64,000 bases of DNA from NCBI RefSeq assembly GCF_030518235.1, contig NZ_JAULSA010000001.1, positions 372,001-436,000 of the forward strand, read 5' to 3'. Under the pieces are notes generated by a model. That model worked only from the letters and a program-made list of their open reading frames with translations. It searched no databases and was not told the origin of the DNA. This document shows, in pieces, positions 42,075 through 50,535 of the stretch. This DNA is from Saccharibacillus sp. CPCC 101409 (GTDB lineage Bacteria > Bacillota > Bacilli > Paenibacillales > Paenibacillaceae). Made by a program: the position numbers and the translations under genes. Numbering within the stretch: position 1 is the first letter of the stretch; each line of letters begins with the position of its first letter.

Positions 42075-43901
42075 TTATTCCGGCAGGACGCCCGGCGTTC
42101 CCGTCTGCGGCAGCAGGAACGACCATTCGCCGTCGCGGTACATGTGGCGGACGACAGTACGTTTCAAAGTCAGTTTGGCCGGCATTTTCTCCAGTCCTTT
42201 TATAAGGAATGTTTGATCGCCGTTAAGCTTTGAACCATGTAAGTCGACGGCTCCCTGAAATTCGATGGAATATTCGCGGCCCTTCTCGTCCTGGGCGATC
42301 CAGGTATCTTGCGGGAAATTCGGATTGCCGTACGTGCCGCCGAATTGGAGAATACCCACCGTAAGAGGGGGATTCGGTCCGCCGACCATGTTCGGGTTAG
42401 GACCGATCGTCAGGCTGTTGAACCGGAACTCGTCTCCCGAATCTTTGAACACCGCCGGATTTTTGGCGGACAGCGAAGCCGGATCGAAGGTAACCGAAGC
42501 ATCGCTTTTTTCCCGGATCACGTACCCTTCCAGTACAAAACGCAAAGATTCGCGATCGTAAGGGAAGTTGTTGAACGCATAGAACCAGTTCGTTATACCG
42601 TTCCAACGATTGAATGCGGAAGAAGCATCGTAGGCGAAGCTGAGATTGTCGGTCAGCGGTTCGCCGTCGGCTTTTTCGATTCGGTATACGACTTCATGCT
42701 CGGCTCCCGCGCCGCCTGCCGCCCGCCGCTGCGCTTCCTCGGTCAACGAAGTCTCGAATTCAAGCGAACCGCCGCTCGGCGTTTTCGTGGCGCCCAGCAT
42801 TTGTATGCGTATGCCGCTGGGCGTCTCATAGGATTCGTCGATCGGAGTAACCAGCGAAGCTTCCGCGGCTTTGGTCAGATCGGTTTCGATAGAGAAGCCC
42901 CAGAGACCGTCGACTTTCTCCGATGTGCCGTTCGCCGATATCTTGTTCGGGTTCGGCTCGATCTGATAAATATTGATGTTCAGAAACAGCTTGTCGCCTA
43001 CAGCGGGACGATTGAAAATAAACTCGTGCCGGTCGATACTCGGGTCACCGGCGATGCCATTGGAAAAAGCCAGACTCCCTAGCTCATCGGAAATTCGGTA
43101 CTCTGTCCCAAAACCTAACCGTCCCGGAACGGTTTTGCCGTGCTTATCGTAAAAAGTGAACCCGACGATCATTCGAGTCGAATCGGCGATCACCTCCTGC
43201 GCCTTGATCGTATACCCGCTGCTGGAGGATTCGGCTTCGGACTCGTCCAGGAACCCCTTTTCCTTGGCTTCGCGCATTCCCGGATCGGCATAACCGTCCG
43301 CCGCGAACAATGAACGGACCCGATCCGCAATCGTCGGCTGCGTATAGATCAGCGCGCCTCCGGCAAGCAGCAGAACGAGAGCCGATACAAGCCAGATTCG
43401 GCCGTGCCTTTGCCTGATGGTTCGTTTACGCCGCCGAGCGCGCTTGGATTTCTCGGCGGTCGAAGAAGCATGAATATCCGCCGTCGGCGTTTGCCGGATA
43501 CCGTCGCTCGCCGCTGCGGCCGAATCGTCCGACTGCGGCCGGACCGCCTGATCTGCGCCGGAGACTCTGTCCGCTTCCGGAACTTCTTCCTCTTCCGCCG
43601 GCTCTACCTCCACCCCTTCCAGCCCCGCCATAAACCGCTCTGTAAAGTCGTCCGGCAGGCGCTCGTCGAACAGCAGCTCTTCCCACTGCGCATCTTCGGG
43701 CGTTTGCGCGTCGGGAGGGAACGGCGCTTCGTTACGCGGCGCGCTTTCTGCGCGGATTCCGCTGTCGCTGCGTTTGCTCCCGCCGCTGTGTTCGCCGGGC
43801 GCCGCTTCTGCGTCCGAAACTCTGCCGCCCGGCCCGTTTCCGCCGGAATCCTCCCTGCTATACGCGGCTTTTCCCGCTCCGCTGCACGGCCGTAAATTCA
43901 T
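42075..43901 (-). CDS. DUF4179-domain anti-sigma factor
   Basis: 608 residues. A long acidic, proline-rich cytoplasmic part (1-165) precedes a basic stretch, one membrane helix at about 172-190 (WLVSALVLLLAGGALIYT) and a large outer domain. The outer domain begins with the DUF4179 pattern (SGYTIKAQEVIADSTRMIVGFTFYDK). DUF4179 proteins are partners of ECF sigma factors in Paenibacillaceae and Bacillus, presumed to hold the sigma factor until an outside signal arrives. The ATG is 8 nt after AAAGGAGGG and overlaps the sigma gene by 44 bp, so the two are translationally linked. Confidence 0.85.
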   Translation of the reverse strand: MNLRPCSGAGKAAYSREDSGGNGPGGRVSDAEAAPGEHSGGSKRSDSGIRAESAPRNEAPFPPDAQTPEDAQWEELLFDERLPDDFTERFMAGLEGVEVEPAEEEEVPEADRVSGADQAVRPQSDDSAAAASDGIRQTPTADIHASSTAEKSKRARRRKRTIRQRHGRIWLVSALVLLLAGGALIYTQPTIADRVRSLFAADGYADPGMREAKEKGFLDESEAESSSSGYTIKAQEVIADSTRMIVGFTFYDKHGKTVPGRLGFGTEYRISDELGSLAFSNGIAGDPSIDRHEFIFNRPAVGDKLFLNINIYQIEPNPNKISANGTSEKVDGLWGFSIETDLTKAAEASLVTPIDESYETPSGIRIQMLGATKTPSGGSLEFETSLTEEAQRRAAGGAGAEHEVVYRIEKADGEPLTDNLSFAYDASSAFNRWNGITNWFYAFNNFPYDRESLRFVLEGYVIREKSDASVTFDPASLSAKNPAVFKDSGDEFRFNSLTIGPNPNMVGGPNPPLTVGILQFGGTYGNPNFPQDTWIAQDEKGREYSIEFQGAVDLHGSKLNGDQTFLIKGLEKMPAKLTLKRTVVRHMYRDGEWSFLLPQTGTPGVLPE

Positions 43902-44490
43902 AGCGCGTTCCCTCCTTTGCCGTTATTTTTTTGCGCAGGCTTTGCTTGGCCCGGTGCAGAGCGTTGTTCACCTGCTGGACCGACATGCCGGTCAGTCCGG
44001 CAATCTCTTCGTGGCTGAGCTGATTGGTATAGCGCAGCACCAGCGCCAGCCGGTAATGCTCCGGCAGCGTATCCAGCAGCCGGTCCAGCTCGGCGCGCAG
44101 TTCGCGCCGCAGCGCGCTCGCTTCCGGCGCTTCGCCGGCCGGGGCCGCGCAGCCGTCTCCCGCGTCCGCCACCGGCGGCGCTTCTTTCCGCCGCAGGCGA
44201 TCGCGATACAGATTGACCGCGATCGTGTACAGCCATCCGGCGAAGCTTTGCTCCGGCCGCTGCGAAGCCAGTTTGCGGTACGCTTTGAACAGCGTATCCT
44301 GCGTCAGATCCTGGGCGTCCGCTTCCGGCAGGCCCATTTTGCGGAATAGGCCGTACAGTTTATTTTTATACCGGTCGACGATGCCCGCGTAAGCCTGTTT
44401 ATTGCCTGCGAGCACCGCATCGACCAGGTTCCGGTCATCCGGCAGTTCCACGGGCTTCCCTCCTTTGTCTGCGGATTTTTTCTTTTTCAC
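43858..44490 (-). CDS. ECF-type RNA polymerase sigma factor
   Basis: 210 residues. Sigma-2 region at about 20-90 (YKNKLYGLFRKMGLPEADAQDLTQDTLFKAYR, quoted in part: DAQDLTQDTLFKAYR), a Pro/Ala/Glu linker at 103-125, and sigma-4 at about 130-190 with LPEHYRLALVLRYTNQLSHEEIA and VQQVNNALHRAKQSLRKK. It should direct a small regulon, including its own operon, under control of the downstream DUF4179 anti-sigma. The start is GTG. I cannot identify an ECF-type autoregulatory promoter with certainty. Confidence 0.92.
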   Translation of the reverse strand: MKKKKSADKGGKPVELPDDRNLVDAVLAGNKQAYAGIVDRYKNKLYGLFRKMGLPEADAQDLTQDTLFKAYRKLASQRPEQSFAGWLYTIAVNLYRDRLRRKEAPPVADAGDGCAAPAGEAPEASALRRELRAELDRLLDTLPEHYRLALVLRYTNQLSHEEIAGLTGMSVQQVNNALHRAKQSLRKKITAKEGTRYEFTAVQRSGKSRV

Positions 44491-44540
44491 TGCTAAGACT
44501 CCGGTAACCGGCTTGTTCTCTCACCGCGATTGCAATTTTT

Positions 44541-44569
44541 TTGCCGGCCGTTTTGGTATATATTATAGA
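44541..44569 (+). promoter_or_regulatory. Promoter of the large methyltransferase gene
   Basis: TTGCCG, a 17-bp spacer and TATAGA in the divergent region between the ECF sigma and methyltransferase genes, about 78 bp ahead of the ATG. Confidence 0.5.
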
Positions 44570-44646
44570 GGAAATAAGCGGCGAAGACGCGGCAAGAAGA
44601 ACGAAGAGGACAAGGCGGAAACGCCAAACGGAGGAGGCGAAGAGCG

Positions 44647-46773
44647 ATGAGCGGCGCACTGGAAGCGATACGGGACTACAAGGCGGAAGAAAGAGCGGCG
44701 GACGGGAGCGAAGCGGTCAAAAAGGCGGCGCTGCCGGAATGGCTGCGGATTCTGGATTCGGCGGAAGAGTATGTCGTCAACTATGAACGGATCGGCTCGC
44801 TCGGCGAGTTGAAACGAAGCAATCCGGTGCTGGGCTACGTCGAGCGCAGTCTGGAGATTCTGGAAGGATTGAAACTGTCGTTCTGGATGCGGGAACTGCT
44901 GGAGACCGTGCTGGTCTGGAGCGAGACGGCCAAAGGCGGTACCCGTTTGGAACGGCTGGGCTGGCAGCGAAGAGGGATCAACGTATTCGTACATAACGAA
45001 GGCTCGGCGGATTTGTATCTGGAATATGCGCAGAATCCGGGCGGGGACCGGGAACGGGAACGATTGACGGCGCTGCTGATCCGCACGCACGGTCTGCTCG
45101 GGCAGTATCTGCGCGGGGAAGTGCCGTTTGCCGCCAATCTGCCGCTGCGGGATTCGGTGGAAGAAGGACTGCTGACCGGCACCGAGCTGGCCCGGCTGCT
45201 GACGGCGCTCAACCGCTGCGTGATCGGGGCGGTGTCGGAATCGCTCTGGGCATCGGTCGAGCGGGAGCTGGAAGCGGACGTGCTGCATATTTCGCTGGGC
45301 AGCGAGCCGGAAGACACGGGGCTTGAGGGCAGACTGCGCAGGCTGCGGGGCGACGCGATCGAGCGCGGCGAGAATTTTGAAGAAGAGCTGGAAGCCGTCT
45401 CGGACGCAATCCGCATGGACACGGGAACCGGTCTGCCGGAAGCGCTGGCGCCGCTGGATCGCAAAACGCTGTGGTATGTGGAAGCGGCGCTGGGCGAATT
45501 CTCGCTCGAAGAGTTTATCAAGATGACGCTGCTGGCGCTGCGCGGGGCGGAAAACGGTCCCGACGCGCGGCATATCAGCTTCGAACGATTGATGCACGCG
45601 CTCTACTACGACTACAAAGGCGTCAAGAAGATCAATCTGTACAAAAAGCGGATCGTCGAAAAATACCTGCGCGAGCTGGGCTGGACGGCGATTCTGCGCG
45701 GCGACCGGCACACGGACAGCCCGCATCTGCATCACCGGATCGTCCGGGAGAAGGACAATGCGGATACGTGCTTTTTCGGCTTCGTGTTCTCTCCCGCGGC
45801 CGAGAAGCTGATCGAGTTCTGCGTGGAAGCCGAGAAGTCGCCGCTGTACGAACGGGCCGTGCTGATGCTGATGGATTTGTTCGGGCTGCGGCGCGACGCG
45901 TACGACCGTTTTCACAACGAAGACGAGTATCTGGAAACGATGAACAGCTCCGCGGACGACAAAAAGATTCTGCTGCAATTTATCTCCGGCTCGCGCGTGC
46001 TCGATATCGGGCCGGGCGGCGGCGTGCTGCTCGACCTGATCGAAAGCGAGCTGCCGGACAAGGAAGCGATCGGCGTCGATATCAGCGAAAACGTCATCGA
46101 AGCGCTGAACCGCCGCAAACGGCTGGAAGGCCGCGGCTGGCGGGTGCTCAAAGGCGACGCGCTCAACTTGTCCGAGACGATTCCGCCGGGCAGTATCGAT
46201 ACGGTCGTGTTTTCGTCCATTTTGCATGAGCTGTATTCGTATATTCCGTTTAACGGCGGCAAGTTCAATCCGGGTACGGTGCGGGCGGCGCTGCAAAGCG
46301 CGTTCGACCTGGTCCCGGCCGGCGGCCGGATCCTGATCCGCGACGGCATTATGACCGAGCCCGCAGAGCAGACGCGCCGGCTTATATTCCGGGATGAAGA
46401 GGCCGTTTCGAAGCTGGAGCGCTACGCCGCGGATTTCGAAGGGCGGAAGATCGCATTCGAGCGGCTCGGGCCAAGCGAAGTGCGGATGCCGGTCAACGAC
46501 GCGATGGAGTTCCTGTACACCTACACCTGGGGCGAAGAAGCTTACGTGCACGAAGTGCAGGAACAGTTCGGATATTTTACGCCAAGCGAGTACGAAGCCT
46601 GCATCAACGAGCTGTTCGGCGAGCGCGCGAAGATCGTGTTCAGCCGGTACTTTTTGCAGGAAGGCTATACGCTCGCTTTGCGGGATAAAGTGCGGGTGAC
46701 GGACGAAGCGGGCGAAGACCTGCCGCTGCCGGACAGCACCTGCATCATCGCGATCGAGAAAACGCAAGATTGA
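44647..46773 (+). CDS. Large class I SAM-dependent methyltransferase with unassigned N-terminal module
   Basis: 708 residues. The C-terminal part from about 430 is a class I methyltransferase: motif I VLDIGPGGGVLLDLI (about 452-466), GVDISENVIEALNRR as motif II and a later VVFSSILHELYSY. The N-terminal 400 residues are helical and charged and match nothing I recognise; they include one region with HHRIVREKDNADTCFFGFVFS. The acceptor is unknown. An AGGAGGCGAAGAGCG site precedes the ATG. It probably heads an operon with the M50 gene 82 bp downstream. Confidence 0.8.
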   Translation: MSGALEAIRDYKAEERAADGSEAVKKAALPEWLRILDSAEEYVVNYERIGSLGELKRSNPVLGYVERSLEILEGLKLSFWMRELLETVLVWSETAKGGTRLERLGWQRRGINVFVHNEGSADLYLEYAQNPGGDRERERLTALLIRTHGLLGQYLRGEVPFAANLPLRDSVEEGLLTGTELARLLTALNRCVIGAVSESLWASVERELEADVLHISLGSEPEDTGLEGRLRRLRGDAIERGENFEEELEAVSDAIRMDTGTGLPEALAPLDRKTLWYVEAALGEFSLEEFIKMTLLALRGAENGPDARHISFERLMHALYYDYKGVKKINLYKKRIVEKYLRELGWTAILRGDRHTDSPHLHHRIVREKDNADTCFFGFVFSPAAEKLIEFCVEAEKSPLYERAVLMLMDLFGLRRDAYDRFHNEDEYLETMNSSADDKKILLQFISGSRVLDIGPGGGVLLDLIESELPDKEAIGVDISENVIEALNRRKRLEGRGWRVLKGDALNLSETIPPGSIDTVVFSSILHELYSYIPFNGGKFNPGTVRAALQSAFDLVPAGGRILIRDGIMTEPAEQTRRLIFRDEEAVSKLERYAADFEGRKIAFERLGPSEVRMPVNDAMEFLYTYTWGEEAYVHEVQEQFGYFTPSEYEACINELFGERAKIVFSRYFLQEGYTLALRDKVRVTDEAGEDLPLPDSTCIIAIEKTQD

Positions 46774-46855
46774 ACGCCGGCGATATTTTTCGGGAACCGG
46801 ACGGATTTGCGGGCGTATAAGCTTGAGAAGAAACAAGAACAAGGGGGAGTGCAAC

Positions 46856-47572
46856 ATGCCGAAATGGCTGAATACGGCGATCCTGCTCGCGGTGGCGGCG
46901 ATATTGACCCGGCTGATCCCGTTCTCGTCGCTGTTCCGTAACCTGAACACAATGATTCACGAATTCGGTCATGCTATCGTGGCGCTGGCTACGTCCGGTA
47001 CGGTCAGCCAGATCCAGCTCAACGCGAACCACAGCGGCGTCACCTACGGCGTGACCTATTCGAACTGGGCGTCGATCCTCGTATCGCTGTCCGGTTACAT
47101 GCTCGCTTCTCTGTTCGCGGTGCTGCTGTTCTACGGCTATGTCAAACGCCAGCAGAAGCAGGGATTGATCCTGGTCTCGGCGATCGCGCTGGTCATGCTG
47201 GTATTTTACGTGCATCACGGATTCGGCGTTGTATGGCTGATCGGTTTTATCGCGGTCAACGTGCTGATGATGTTCGCCTGGGAAAAGCTGCGGAATTTCT
47301 ACTATCTGCTGCTGTGCTTCCTGACGCTGGAGGAGTCGATCACAAGCCCGCTGTATCTGGCGTGGCTGTCGATCGTGTCACCGAGCCAGGCCGGAGACGC
47401 CGCCAACCTGGCGCGCTCCACATTCGTCCCGGCGATCGGCTGGTCGATCCTGTTCTCGGCGTTCGCTCTGCTGTGCGCGGGCTGGGCGATCCGGCTGTTC
47501 GCGGCGGGCGCGTACGAGCCGTGGCGCAGCAAGCGCTCCAAGCCGGCGAAGACCGCCAGAGCCGGACGCTGA
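46856..47572 (+). CDS. M50-type membrane metalloprotease
   Basis: 238 residues, about six membrane helices. The zinc motif HEFGH is at 36-40, right after the first helix, as in the M50B (site-2-protease-like) group. The second metal-binding motif (NxxPxxxxDG type) is not obvious, so the active site may be incomplete or divergent. It would cut membrane-embedded substrates if active. The C-terminus is basic. ATG 46856 follows AAGGGGGAG; the track of open frame further upstream has no ribosome site. Confidence 0.8.
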   Translation: MPKWLNTAILLAVAAILTRLIPFSSLFRNLNTMIHEFGHAIVALATSGTVSQIQLNANHSGVTYGVTYSNWASILVSLSGYMLASLFAVLLFYGYVKRQQKQGLILVSAIALVMLVFYVHHGFGVVWLIGFIAVNVLMMFAWEKLRNFYYLLLCFLTLEESITSPLYLAWLSIVSPSQAGDAANLARSTFVPAIGWSILFSAFALLCAGWAIRLFAAGAYEPWRSKRSKPAKTARAGR

Positions 47573-47707
47573 GAGCGGCGGTGCGGACGGCGTTGTAAAA
47601 AGGCGCAGGGCGGGTAAATAAGTTCACCGGGCAGCAGCAAACGGACGCGCGAAACACGAAAAGCGCAGCCGGCCCGGACCAAGGATAACGACGGGAGGAA
47701 AAAAGAA

Positions 47708-48286
47708 ATGGCGGACAAACGCAGCCTGCGCGACCGGCTGACCGATTACGGCAAAAAGCGGCTCGGCGCGAATTGGAACGCATCGCCCGATACAAGCAGG
47801 ATCTCCGACGAACGCAATACAGGCCTGATCCGCGAAGTCGGCCCGGAAGGAAGCAGCCATCCCGACGACCCGCGGCTGAACGAGACGATCCAGGGCTACG
47901 GCAAAGAATATTCCGAAGAATCGTTCTGGGACAAGATCAAGAAATTCGGCAAAAAAGCGGGCGTTAAAGTCGTCTATGCCGCTCTGCTGCTGTTCTATAC
48001 CCTCAAGGACCGCGACGTGCCGCCGTGGGCCAAGTCGGTCATTATCGGCGCGCTGGCGTATTTTATCGCCCCGATCGACCTGATTCCCGACTTTATCCCG
48101 GTCGCCGGATATACCGACGACCTCGGCACCCTGCTCGCCGCGCTGGGCGTCGTCTCCAGCCAGATCGACGACGAGATCCGCGGCAAAGCCCGCGCCCGCC
48201 TCGTCGCCTGGTTCGGCGAAAGCGCGACCCTCGACCTCGGCGAAGTCGAAGCGCGCCTCGATTCCTCCACCCCTCCCGGCAAATAA
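47708..48286 (+). CDS. YkvA-family (DUF1232) protein
   Basis: 192 residues. A hydrophilic N-terminal 75 residues, then the DUF1232 core: ALLLFYTLKDRDVPPWAKSV, ALAYFIAPIDLIPDFIPVAGYTDDLG and the helical tail. The PxDLIPD motif is diagnostic. Family members are small membrane-associated proteins of unknown role. GGGAGGAAAAAAG precedes the ATG. Directly downstream is a terminator and then repeat element 1. Confidence 0.88.
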   Translation: MADKRSLRDRLTDYGKKRLGANWNASPDTSRISDERNTGLIREVGPEGSSHPDDPRLNETIQGYGKEYSEESFWDKIKKFGKKAGVKVVYAALLLFYTLKDRDVPPWAKSVIIGALAYFIAPIDLIPDFIPVAGYTDDLGTLLAALGVVSSQIDDEIRGKARARLVAWFGESATLDLGEVEARLDSSTPPGK

Positions 48287-48299
48287 GCCCGGCGGGGGA

Positions 48300-48577
48300 A
48301 GCAAGAAAGTTTTGAAGCGGACCACTCGGGTCCGCTTTTTTGTGTCGGGAAAGTCCAGCCTGAAAAAAGGCAATAAGGGCAGAGGGGGAATATCGTGTAG
48401 AAACGGCAGTGGTCGCCTTTGAAACCGGGAAGATTCCATGGAAATCTAATCAAACTTCCTGGTTTCAACACGCGATCGGAACGAAATTCCCCCGGAGCTC
48501 CCGCGACCTTTTTGTTTACCCTGGACTTTCCCGACACCTTAACGGACTCATCAAAAGTCCGCTTTTTCTTGCTTTCC
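48300..48577. repeat. Structured interspersed repeat, copy 1
   Basis: Nested inverted repeats fold the whole stretch. The outermost are two terminator-like hairpins: 48315-48337 and the CGGACT/AGTCCG stem near 48543-48561 followed by T5. Next is GTGTCGGGAAAGTCCAG (48342-48358) with its exact inverse at 48521-48537. Then come GGGGGAAT/ATTCCCCC (48384-48391, 48486-48493) and a 14-bp core TTGAAACCGGGAAG/CTTCCTGGTTTCAA (48419-48432, 48455-48468) with one G-T pair. Copy 2 at 62167-62444 shares the core and layout. The strand of any transcript is unknown. It fills the gap 48287-48656. Confidence 0.7.
48315..48341 (+). terminator. Terminator after the YkvA gene (5' part of repeat copy 1)
   Basis: AAGCGGACC-5nt-GGTCCGCTT with a T6 run, 29 bp after the stop codon. 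Confidence 0.8.
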
Positions 48578-48656
48578 CTCTACCCTCCGAGCTAATTTGC
48601 GGTAAACTTCATTAAACGGGAAAACAACCGAACAGAATCAGGGGGCGAAACACCGT

Positions 48657-49589
48657 ATGGATATGCTGGACCTGAAAGTCTTTATCGCGATCGCCGAAAG
48701 CGGCAGCATGAGCAAAGCCGCCCGCGGCGTTTCGCTGTCGCAGCCCGCCGTCAGCTTCCGCGTCGCCAATATGGAAGCCGAGCTGGGCGCGCCGCTGTTC
48801 AACCGGACGCGGGCGGGCGCGTTCCTGACCGAAGCCGGCCGGCGCTTTTATTACTACGCGAACTATGCGCTCAGCGCTTTCGAAGTGGGGCGGCAGGCCG
48901 TGCAGGATACCGTGCGCGAAACCGAAAGCGGCGGGCCGCTGCGCATCGGCATGGTCGAATCGCGGATTCCGCTGCTGCTGCCGCCGCTGTCGGAAACGCT
49001 GGAAGAAGCCGGCGAGAACAATTGGACGCTGCGGACCGGCGAATCTGTCGACCTGGCCGTGAGAACGGCATCGGGCGAACTCGATCTGGCGTTTATTCAT
49101 CATATTTCGTTTCCGATGTCGCAGCTTGAATTCCGCAAGCTGTTCGAAGAGCCGATCGTGCTGATCGGGCCGAGGCGCGGCGGTTCGCCCCTGTACCAGA
49201 GCCTGTCGTCGTATGTGGGCTCCGAAGCGTTCGTGCTGCTCAAGCGCGGCATGCCGCTGCGCGAGCTGCTGGAAGACCGGCTGTTCGGACCGCTGCGGTT
49301 GAAGCCGAGCCGGCTGATCGAAGTCGACACGTCCAACCTGATCCGCAGACTGGTCGCCCAGGGCAGCGGCTATTCGTTTCTGCCCGTGTCCTCGCTTTGG
49401 GGCGAAGAGAACCTGCCCAAGATCCGTATGCTGCCGCTGCGGGAAGTGGGCGTGACGCAGAGTCTGCACGCGGTCTATCCCGCCGAGCTGCAGGGCGACC
49501 GGCGCGAACTGATCGCGGCCGCATGTGACCATATTTCGCGCAGAATCGAAGAAATGCGGGCGGCTCATGCCGGAATAGAGCAGCCCTGA
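48657..49589 (+). CDS. LysR-family transcriptional regulator
   Basis: 310 residues. The N-terminal winged HTH (1-65) has GSMSKAARGVSLSQPAVSFRVANME and a typical effector domain follows (about 93-300), beginning PLRIGMVESRIPLLLPPL. LysR regulators bind T-N11-A type sites and respond to a pathway compound. It lies 107 bp upstream of, and in the same direction as, an ABC importer operon with an amidohydrolase. A palindrome in the gap is a good candidate operator, so it probably controls that operon. Confidence 0.93.
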   Translation: MDMLDLKVFIAIAESGSMSKAARGVSLSQPAVSFRVANMEAELGAPLFNRTRAGAFLTEAGRRFYYYANYALSAFEVGRQAVQDTVRETESGGPLRIGMVESRIPLLLPPLSETLEEAGENNWTLRTGESVDLAVRTASGELDLAFIHHISFPMSQLEFRKLFEEPIVLIGPRRGGSPLYQSLSSYVGSEAFVLLKRGMPLRELLEDRLFGPLRLKPSRLIEVDTSNLIRRLVAQGSGYSFLPVSSLWGEENLPKIRMLPLREVGVTQSLHAVYPAELQGDRRELIAAACDHISRRIEEMRAAHAGIEQP

Positions 49590-49606
49590 ATTTTTTTGCT
49601 TATTTA

Positions 49607-49625
49607 ATGTTAACTATAGTTACAT
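49607..49625. promoter_or_regulatory. Palindromic candidate LysR operator
   Basis: ATGT-TAACTATAGTTA-CAT: a perfect 12-bp palindrome with ATG/CAT outside it. It lies in the A/T-rich gap between the LysR gene and the ABC operon, matching the T-N11-A rule. A -35/-10 pair for the operon could not be fixed. Confidence 0.5.
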
Positions 49626-49696
49626 AAAAGATTCTTATGACCCTCACTATGTAAATTAGTCTACGATACATCTAACAAAAGAAAGGGGATGAACAA

Positions 49697-50497
49697 ATGG
49701 ACGCGTACAAACTGGAACTGGAAAGCGTGGGCAAGACGTACACGGCGGCGGACGGCAAGACGGTTCCGGCGCTGGGGCCGGTCGAGATGAAGATTCCGGA
49801 TCACCGCTTTATCAGCATCGTCGGCCCGAGCGGCTGCGGCAAATCGACGCTGTTCAACATCATCTCCGGACTGCTCGATTCGAGCGAAGGCGCCATCTAT
49901 GTGGACGGAAGACGCGTGGACGGGTTGACCGGAATCACCGGCTATATGCTGCAAAAAGACCTGCTTCTGCCGTGGCGCACGATTCTGGACAATGTGATCC
50001 TCGGGCTGGAAATCCAGGGCGTGCCGCGCAGGCAGGCGAAAGAACGCGCGCTGCCGCTGCTCGCCAAGTACGGGCTGGGCGGGTTCGAGCATCAGTATCC
50101 GGCGCAGCTTTCCGGCGGGATGAAGCAGCGGGCGGCGCTGCTGAGAACCATCCTGTACGACCGGGAGATCATTCTGCTGGACGAACCGTTCGGGGCGCTG
50201 GACGCGCAGACGCGCACGATGATGCAGGAATGGCTGCTCGATCTGTGGGACGACTTTCAGAAAACGATCCTGTTCGTGACCCACGATATGGACGAAGCGA
50301 TCTATCTGTCGGACGAAGTGTATATCATGACCGCGCGTCCGGGCACGATCAAGCGTCATCTGACGATCGACCTGCCGAGACCGCGCAAGCCGCAGATCGT
50401 GACCAGCGAGCCTTTTATGAAGCTGAAGGAAGAAGCGCTCAAGACGCTGTCGGAAGAAACGATGAAGGCGTACGCGCAGGAAACGACGGCGGGCTGA
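49697..50497 (+). CDS. ABC importer ATP-binding protein (NitT/TauT type)
   Basis: 266 residues. Walker A GPSGCGKSTL, Q-loop MLQKDLLLPWRTI, signature LSGGMKQR, Walker B IILLDEPFGALDA and switch His in FVTHDMDEA are all intact. MLQKDLLLPWR and DEPFGALD place it in the nitrate/sulfonate/taurine/thiamine-precursor import group. It powers the permease encoded 32-38 bp downstream. AAGGGGATGAACAA provides the ribosome site. Confidence 0.95.
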   Translation: MDAYKLELESVGKTYTAADGKTVPALGPVEMKIPDHRFISIVGPSGCGKSTLFNIISGLLDSSEGAIYVDGRRVDGLTGITGYMLQKDLLLPWRTILDNVILGLEIQGVPRRQAKERALPLLAKYGLGGFEHQYPAQLSGGMKQRAALLRTILYDREIILLDEPFGALDAQTRTMMQEWLLDLWDDFQKTILFVTHDMDEAIYLSDEVYIMTARPGTIKRHLTIDLPRPRKPQIVTSEPFMKLKEEALKTLSEETMKAYAQETTAG

Positions 50498-50535
50498 CGG
50501 ATCGAGCTCCGCGTTGAAAAAAGGAGGGCATGCCA

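Noticed and set aside
47995-48537. Minus-strand frame across repeat copy 1 with a similar peptide readable in copy 2 (RVLKPG..LI......WNLPGFKG)
   Set aside because: The similarity follows nucleotide conservation of the hairpin; copy 2 has an in-frame stop in the middle, so conservation of RNA or DNA structure explains it better than coding.
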